From Theodoxus fluviatilis (taxonomy: Eukaryota; Mollusca; Gastropoda; Cycloneritida; Neritidae): DNA of 26,107 bases. The notes beneath the pieces are model-generated. The model ran no database searches, was not told where the DNA came from, and was given only the letters and a program-made list of their open reading frames with translations. The stretch's first letter is position 1. Every line of letters begins with the position of its first letter. The DNA is taken from assembly GCA_034096865.1 (NCBI GenBank), contig JAWQFJ010014776.1, positions 1 through 26,107 on the forward strand. Reading direction: 5' to 3'. A program made the translations under genes and the position numbers. Below are positions 20,151 to 26,107 of the stretch, piece by piece.

Positions 20151-20976
20151 TCTTCCATCCTCTTTTTCTTCTTCCCTTTCTTCTTTAATCTTATTATCAT
20201 CCATCACCGTGGCTTCTCACGCTGCTGTTGCAAAGTAATAGTTGACAATCTTGCAAAGCTTGGCTAATCTAGGATGTGTCGTAGTCACAGCTAAAAGGAT
20301 TTTACTATCAATTACAAGGAAACATTCCTTCATTCATTCATTCACTCCTTCATCCATTTCATACGGTCCCTACATCCACGGGTCTACAAAGGCAACACTG
20401 GCAAGGCAACATGCCGAGGTCAACTGCAGTCAGTTCTACTGCGCGGTTGCAGGGAGTGGGGCAGCTACCGCCACCCAGGAAGGTCGGTGACCCCAACCTC
20501 GAAACAGCTTCCCTCCCTCCCTTCCAATCCACCCCCACCCCACCCCACCCCACCCCGATACTAGCAGAGATTCTTGGAACGGTGATCCCTTGTCTAAATC
20601 AAATCATGACCCCAACACCGAAGACCCCCTCCTGTAGAACCTCCCTGCAGGTGACACACTCCAAAGAGTGATTCCCACCCACCCACCCTCCCCGCCCCCC
20701 ACCCCCATGCGCTAGCCAACACCCCACGCTAGCATTCCACCCGACATGCCGCCACTGAACATATCGCACACTCCCTCCGCCCACGTGGCCACCCTTCATG
20801 CCCACGTGGCCACCCTTCATGCCCAACCCTACGTTTAATGGCCTAAAGTGACAGTCCCGCCCGAAGTTCGAGCAGACGCTATGTCGTACATCCCGATCTT
20901 CCCATAACAAAAAATTACTTTCCTTACTCGTTAAGTAAGGCGCACTGCTTAAATGGCTCTACAATTACAAATTACT
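20151..20976. other. Unique DNA, presumed upstream intron of paxillin
   Basis: No exon recognised. It includes CCCCA repeats near 20527-20555 and a 21-bp unit CCCACGTGGCCACCCTTCAT(G) duplicated in tandem at about 20779-20822. Each copy carries a CACGTG E-box sequence. Confidence 0.5.
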
Positions 20977-21205
20977 TCGATCTTAGCAGGAACATTTTGT
21001 ATCAATTTTTTAAACAGTGACTTCGAGTTTTGCTGGAAACCATTGTATCGATTCTTCAGGCAGATATTTCGAGCTTTGCTAGAAAACTTTGTACTAATTC
21101 ATCTGGCAGATATTTTCGAGTTTTGCTTGAAAACTTTGCATTGGTTCTTCAAGCAGAGATTTCGAGTTTTGCATGAAACATTTGTACCAGTTCTTCATGC
21201 GTTTC
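20977..21205. repeat. 46-bp minisatellite (five degenerate units)
   Basis: CGAGTTTTGC-type starts occur at 21024, 21070, 21117 and 21163, with a more diverged first unit near 20978, giving a spacing of 46-47 bp. Each unit continues GAAAACTTTGTAYYRRTTCTTC. The plus-strand frame 20953-21315 crosses it. Confidence 0.85.
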
Positions 21206-21786
21206 CATGCACAAAGAAGTCAATCATAGGTAAGATTCTGAAAGCACTTCGCACACTTATGCGAAGTCCTAGAGTTTCTACTTTGCCTTCCAATGAAGCA
21301 GAGACTACTCAGTAATGCCAAGAACTACGTGCATCAAATCTATTTGTTTCATGGTAAACTGGCGAGCGAACTGCTCAAGCGGCTTGCGAGGCATACAGAT
21401 TCCATTCGTCTTGTCTCCTATACTTCCTCGCTTTATCATCGTTCTATATGGGTGCCACATGGCGATAGTGCGGCAAGGAACACACCCAGGGTAGAGCACA
21501 CCCTGGGTATTCACAGAGGCTTGAGTGGCAACCGGGTGGCAGGAATGTGGCTACGTGAACTACACCCATGTCGAGGAGTTTGAGTGATGCAAGCTGCCAC
21601 AGCGACGGGAGTTATTACATCAAGATGCCAGACACATCACGTCACGACCCTCGCCCCTCTGTCCACATACCTACAGGGTGTTGCTGCACACAGTGATGAC
21701 ATGCATCCGGCACAGCACGCACAAGCAATGCACATCCCCTCACACTCCCACAGGGGGCTGGGGGGTAGAATGGGCCCACCACGTCT
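21206..21786. other. Unique non-coding DNA
   Basis: A perfect 9-bp-stem hairpin ACCCAGGGT / ACCCTGGGT with a 7-nt loop lies at 21484-21508. Short frames without recognised domains are present. Confidence 0.5.
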
Positions 21787-21903
21787 CTCGACGCGATTCA
21801 TTAGAAGCAAATAACTCGGGAAATCGTATCTTGATTCGCTCATACTCTAACCGGTTGTTATCGCTATCAATGGTTTTACATAGCCTTTAAAGACTGAGAG
21901 GCA
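21787..21903 (-). mobile_element. Short dispersed element, copy D (minus strand)
   Basis: Read on the minus strand it contains CTCAGTCTTTAAAGGCTATG, AAAACCATTGATAG and TTATTTGCTTCTAATGAATC followed by GCGT. These match the corresponding blocks of the copies at 13181-13345 and 25674-25803 in the same order. Confidence 0.65.
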
Positions 21904-21918
21904 GAAAAAACGTCGTCG

Positions 21919-21921
21919 TCG

Positions 21922-21993
<72 letters not shown>
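21919..21993. repeat. (ATC)n microsatellite
   Basis: About 24 ATC units preceded by GTC repeats. Confidence 0.98.
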
Positions 21994-21994
<1 letters not shown>

Positions 21995-22099
21995 TCCATC
22001 CCATGAGGCAGATATGGCCACTATCGTTACTGTTGCATTGTCAGCACAGCAATTGTATTGGTTGGAACTAAGCGCCCCTACTGCCCACAATCTCATCTT

Positions 22100-22414
22100 C
22101 CGCCTCCTCCCACTATTACTACTACTACTACTGCCCCTACTACTGCTAGTACTACTACTACTGCCCCTACTACTGCTAGTACTACAACTGCTGCTACTAC
22201 TACTGCTGCTGCTGCTACTTCAACTAATTCTGGTGCTGCTGGAACTACGAACTACTACTACTACTACTATTACCATTCCTACAACTTCTTCTACAACTAC
22301 TATTGCTACTACTACTATCATAACAACTACTACAACTACTATTGCTACTACTACTATCATAACAACTACTACAATTAACATCACTACTACTGCTATTCCT
22401 ACACGTACTACTAC
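22100..22414. repeat. Degenerate (ACT)n trinucleotide repeat
   Basis: ACT, GCT and CCT triplets with local duplications (for example the CTACTATCATAACAACTACT phrase repeated near 22310 and 22346). It leads into the ordered 21-bp array. Confidence 0.9.
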
Positions 22415-22990
22415 TTCTACCACTACTACGACTACTGCTACCACTACTACGACTACTGCTACCACTACTACGACTACTGCTACCACTACAACGACTACTG
22501 CTACCACTACAACGACTACTGCTACCACTACTACGACTACTGCTACCACTACTACGACTACTGCTACCACTACAACGACTACTGCTACCACTACTACGAC
22601 TACTGCTACCACTACTACGACTACTGCTACCACTACTACGACTACTGCTACCACTACTACGACTACTGCTACCACTACTACGACTACTGCTACCACTACT
22701 ACGACTACTGCTACCACTACAACGACTACTGCTACCACTACTACGACTACTGCTACCACTACTACGACTACTGCTACCACTACCACGACTACTGCTACCA
22801 CTACTACGACTACTGCTACCACTACAACGACTACTGCTACCACTACTACGACTACTGCTACCACTACTACGACTACTGCTACCACTACTACGACTACTGC
22901 TACCACTACTACGACTTCTGCTACCACTACAACGACTACTGCTACCACTACTACGACTACTGCTACACTACTACGACTACTGCTACCACG
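22415..22990. repeat. 21-bp minisatellite (ACTACTACGACTACTGCTACC)n
   Basis: About 26 copies of a 21-bp unit built from ACT-like triplets, with a T/A variant in ACTACTACG versus ACTACAACG. It keeps frame, producing a 371-codon Thr/Ala repeat frame on the plus strand and a Val/Ala frame on the minus strand. Neither looks like a gene. Confidence 0.95.
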
Positions 22991-23215
22991 ACTACAACCA
23001 CCATTACCACTACCACCAGCTCCAACTACAAGTGATATTCACGTATCCTGCCGTTACACAACGCGTACTTACACTGTCACCGCGCTACCCTGTCAACATA
23101 ATCAGTCCCATCCACTCCTGGCCCTGTAACCAGGGCAGCAATCTGACACCCAGACATAGCGAGGAGGAGTAGTAGCCAGCAAAAATAAATCAATGAGTTA
23201 AAACAAGCGGGAGCA
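22991..23215. other. Unique non-coding DNA
   Basis: No feature apart from a small hairpin GCCCTG-TAAC-CAGGGC near 23120. Confidence 0.5.
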
Positions 23216-23312
23216 GGTGGAGGTGGTGGTGGTGGGGGTGGGAGTGGTTGGAGGGATGGGGGAGGGGGGTGGGTGTTAGGGACAGGGGGTGGGAGAGGGG
23301 GAGGGAAGGAGG
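23216..23312. repeat. GGTGGT / GGGGA-rich tract
   Basis: Purine-rich, G-rich plus strand. Confidence 0.85.
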
Positions 23313-24030
23313 TGGACAGGTATACCCCGGCATTCCACACCACATATCAAAGTGGCAAGACTGGGGTGGGGTGAGGGTGATCGCCCCTTCCTCACCTCCA
23401 ACAGCTGACTTCAAGGCCTGGAATTGCTGCAGATTCTACCCACCACAGTTCTACTTCATTCATTATGCTCTGTCACAAAACAAGATGTCGGGTACATCTA
23501 GGTCGTTTCCGTGGGTACTTAAGCGTAAGAAGCACACCCGCCTGTGTACTCATCCCGGTTTACATTGCGTCACAAATGCAGAAGATGCTGACAGATCTGC
23601 GTCTGCGAAGGCTGCACAGTGCAAAGGATAGCAAGCAAGGAAGCGAACAGGAGGATCCGAACTCTCGACTCTCGGGTCAAGTTCACTGCAGCCTACCTGT
23701 ATGTACGAACACACACACATACGAGGCGACGGTCACCCCAAGGCGAAAAAGTCCAGCACACGGACACAGGTCAGTCCAGCGGTCCAGCAGGCCAGTCCAC
23801 AGTGCATGCTATGCTCCCAGCATCGCGAGCTCGGCATTCCAGGTCGAAGCCCCTCCACCACCACCACCCCTCCACTCTCCCTCCCCCCTCCCCCCCTCCC
23901 CAGCAGTATACATGTCCCCTCCCACCATTGTCTTCCGTCAGGCTGGCAAGTTCAGTGACCCGCACCGCTATGTCCAGCTTGCCTGGAACTCTTGGCTACA
24001 GGCCCCGAATCTCACGCAACATAGGGGGAA
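23313..24030. other. Unique DNA with C-rich patch
   Basis: A plus-strand frame at 23465-24091 (208 codons) spans this stretch but shows no domain, crosses a CCACCACCACC/CCCTCCCC patch at 23857-23900 and ends in a tandem repeat. It is probably not a gene. Confidence 0.5.
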
Positions 24031-24250
24031 ACTTGGCAACTTTCTGTGTCAGAAACTGCCTACTGCATTCCATGAAACTTGGCAATTTTAATGTCAAAAA
24101 CTGCCCACTGCATTTCAAGGCAACTTTCTATGTCATAAACTGCCCACTGCATCTAAGGCAACTTGGCAACATTCTACGTTAATAAATGCCCCCTGCATTC
24201 CATGCAACGGGGCAAATTTTTATGTCAGAAACTGCTTACTGCATTCAGTT
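24031..24250. repeat. 46-bp minisatellite (about five units)
   Basis: ACTTGGCAAC-type starts occur at 24031, 24077, about 24115 (variant), 24161 and 24207 (variant). Each unit carries a TATGTCAGAAACTGCC-like block and CACTGCATTCCATG. Confidence 0.9.
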
Positions 24251-24328
24251 GAAGTTAACGAGTGAGAGCAAAATCACTCGTAATGAGGGAGAGAGATATG
24301 AGGGCGGGCAGAGGGTGGGTGGGAATAT

Positions 24329-24330
<2 letters not shown>

Positions 24331-24371
<41 letters not shown>

Positions 24372-24866
24372 GAGAGATGAGAGAGAGAGAGAGAGTGAGA
24401 GTGAGAGAGAGAGAGGGGGGGGGCGGGCGGGGGGGGAGGGACACAGGAAGGGGGGGGGGAGAGACAGCGAGAGAGAGAGAAGAGAGAGAGACCAGCGAGA
24501 CGAGAGAAGAGAGAGAGAGAGAGAGAGTGAGAGCGGGAGAGGAGGTTAGAAGAGCGAGAGAGAGAGCGGGGGGAGGGTGGGTATCGGGGTGGGAGAGAGA
24601 GAGAGAGGGAGCGAGAGAGAGAGAGAGTGAGAGGGGGGAGTTGGAGCAGAGATGAGAGAGAGTGACGGAGAGAGAGAGCGTGGGAGAGACACACAGTTGA
24701 GAGGGGGGTGGGAGGAGGGGGGGGGAGGAAAATAGACGTAGAGGAGAGCGTGAAGAGGAGAGAGAGTGAGGAGAGAGAGGTGACAGAGAGAGGAAGGGGG
24801 GGGGGGAAAGAGAGAGAGAGCGAGAGAAAAGAAGAGGAAGAGAGAGAAGAGAGAGGAGGAGGACGG

Positions 24867-24906
<40 letters not shown>

Positions 24907-25010
24907 GAGAGAGAGGAGAGAGAAGACGAGGCAGAGAGGAGAGAGAAGACGAGAAGAGAGGGGGGGGGGGGGGGGGGGGGGGGGGTGGGGGGGGGGGGGG
25001 GGGGGGGGGT
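24331..25010. repeat. Long polypurine (GA)n / poly-G tract
   Basis: About 680 bases of nearly uninterrupted G and A on the plus strand: (GA)n, GAGAGG variants and G runs, ending in about 50 bases of almost pure G at 24960-25010. Overlapping open frames up to 258 codons are repeat translations. Confidence 0.97.
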
Positions 25011-25673
25011 GGTAAGCACACAAAAATAGTCGTGGTAAAGGTAACACGGTAAATAAAGGGGAGGGGGAGGGGGAGATAGTTAAGTCGACATGAACTTTTT
25101 CTTTTTAGAAGAGGTCAGACTAAACATAAACCAAACTTTCTCTCACTGAAAGCGTGTTTTTTCTTGAATACTTTTATGCAGTTCGTTGTTTACTGTCAAT
25201 ATCTGTATTTTTTTCTCTCTTTTTTTCATGATCAAAAAACAGTTTAGGGCCGGCATAAAAAAGGGGGTCAGGGGGTCACCATTACCACAACTTTTTGCCT
25301 AAAGAATTTTGGCGGCAGTTTGATGCACAGTTTCCAAGAGAATCGCAATGCTTCACTTGCAACTGGACGGAGGGATGGCCAGACAGACACACAAAATCTG
25401 GCAAATTCGTTGGGACTCACTTTACCTACACATGTGATATATCAAAAGCTGTTCAACAGGTAGCCTTCTCCAAGATACAAAACTAGACACATGAGTGAGT
25501 GAGACATGCGAGCACTGCAGACAAGCAGCTACAAGGGAAAGCGGAAGCAAGAAAACATGCAATGAAAACAGTCAAATGCACATAGCGGCCAACAGAGGCG
25601 GGGACACCAAGGACAACAGAAGAAAATCAAAACCGAGTCAAGGACAGCAAGAAAGCAACTGCGGAAGAGAAGA
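25011..25673. other. Unique non-coding DNA
   Basis: AT-rich to about 25250, then unique sequence. No gene recognised. Confidence 0.5.
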
Positions 25674-25803
25674 TGGATGGAGTTTTACGGCCCATCAGCC
25701 TTTGTAGGATATGTAAGGCCATTAAAAAGAATATTTTAAGATGAGCGCAAGTCAAGTCACGAAAGTTATTCGCCTCTAACGAATCGCGTAACGGCCGAGA
25801 CGA
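25674..25803 (+). mobile_element. Short dispersed element, copy B
   Basis: Shares with copy A, in order: GGAGTTTTACGGC, CATCAGCCTTTGTAGGATAT, TGTAAGGCCATTA, CAAGTCAAGTCACG and TTATTCGCCTCTAACGAATC followed by GCGTA. A possible 6-bp direct repeat GAAGAT flanks it, which is too short to be convincing. Confidence 0.7.
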
Positions 25804-26107
25804 AGATAGCAAGGGAATAGACAACAGAAACAACAGCATGAAGGACAGCAAGGTGTAAGAACGACAGATTACGAGAACAACTTAGATGCATGAACGAAAC
25901 TCCCCGTCATAACTAGACAGTGTACATGCCGAAGCCACGGAATACCGAACGGGACGATGTTGCATTTAAATGAATATGCAATAAATTATCGGGGAGGTGG
26001 ATGGGTAGGTGGGGGGTGGAGGGGGATGGCGGTGATGGGACCTCTGTCCATCAAAAATAACCCAAAGGCTGCATGTATGTTGTCTTTTCGACAATCTATT
26101 ATCATGT
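25804..26107. other. Unique non-coding DNA
   Basis: Unique sequence with a G-rich patch at about 25992-26040. No gene seen at the window edge. Confidence 0.5.

Noticed and set aside
20177..20207. Minus-strand ATG GAT GAT (Met-Asp-Asp) as the missing paxillin start exon
   Set aside because: The codons continue N-K-I-K-E-E and no G|GT donor follows the MDD, so it cannot supply the needed phase-1 junction.
20953..21315. 120-codon plus-strand frame with Phe-rich repeats
   Set aside because: Its repeat structure comes from the degenerate 46-bp minisatellite, and the 46-47 bp period does not preserve a protein repeat.
21484..21508. Perfect 9-bp-stem hairpin as a terminator or RNA element
   Set aside because: Isolated, with no associated gene, and rho-independent terminators are not expected in this genome. 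It is noted only as a structure.
22014..23129. 371-codon plus-strand open frame (Thr/Ala-rich)
   Set aside because: It is the translation of a 21-bp, triplet-based minisatellite, and the opposite strand is equally open.
23465..24091. 208-codon plus-strand frame
   Set aside because: No recognisable domain. It crosses a C-rich simple patch and its end is made from the 46-bp tandem repeat.
24245..25021. 258-codon Ser/Pro/Leu-rich minus-strand frame
   Set aside because: It is a translation of the polypurine tract with no domain and no splice support.

Overview
This is animal (metazoan) genomic DNA, most likely from a gastropod mollusc. The window is dominated by microsatellites, minisatellites and decayed transposable elements, which is typical of large molluscan introns and intergenic DNA. 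A mollusc is inferred from the many long (TG)n, (GA)n, (ATT)n and G tracts, from the CR1/L2-like LINE tails ending in short tandem repeats, from a GGGGAGATAAC-type motif near 18567, and from a small dispersed repeat with a conserved ACGAATCGCGTA core that resembles repeats I associate with snail genomes. The species cannot be fixed from the sequence alone.

The only protein-coding feature I recognise with confidence is one internal exon on the minus strand, 19677 down to 19436. It encodes the LD1 motif and the proline-rich segment of paxillin, the focal-adhesion scaffold. It has a textbook acceptor, a textbook donor, and the phase-1 upstream junction expected for paxillin exon 2. Neither the start-codon exon (expected at higher coordinates) nor the LD2 exon (expected at lower coordinates) was found. 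If the assembly is collinear, most of positions 1-19435 would be a very long paxillin intron. A second, weak coding candidate lies on the plus strand at 10835-10957. A CpG-rich segment with an ETS-type site and splice-donor-like sequences at 600-1240 may be a promoter or first exon.

Layout. 1-2040: unique DNA, the possible CpG promoter, and a TG/GA microsatellite. 2041-2425: composite CTGA minisatellite. 2615-2953: short inverted-repeat DNA transposon with a 5-bp target-site duplication. 3267-3434: CA/TG repeats. 3467-5581: a 141-bp satellite in two inverted arrays, resembling a foldback element. 5757-6430: G/C-rich simple repeats. 6870-7346 and 9690-10136: two decayed LINE 3' ends. 7674-9166: CA/TG-rich DNA. 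11391-11900: CAGA/GGCA tetranucleotide repeats. 13171-13355: a 165-bp element between 10-bp direct repeats, a member of a four-copy family. 13437-13890: TG tract. 14324-17110: three adjoining minisatellites that appear derived from one another. 17111-19435: AT-richer unique DNA with a CT/CA repeat. 19436-19677: paxillin exon. 19691-20150: GAT/GAC and GGA trinucleotide DNA. 20977-21205 and 24031-24250: two 46-bp minisatellites. 22100-22990: ACT-derived 21-bp minisatellite. 24331-25010: about 680 bp of nearly pure polypurine. The remainder is unique DNA plus another copy of the dispersed repeat.

No operon-like organisation, CRISPR array or RNA gene was found. I did not find a new functional system. 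The most interesting items are the inverted 141-bp satellite block, the four-copy dispersed repeat with its insertion signature, the modular nested minisatellites, and the diverged paxillin N-terminus.
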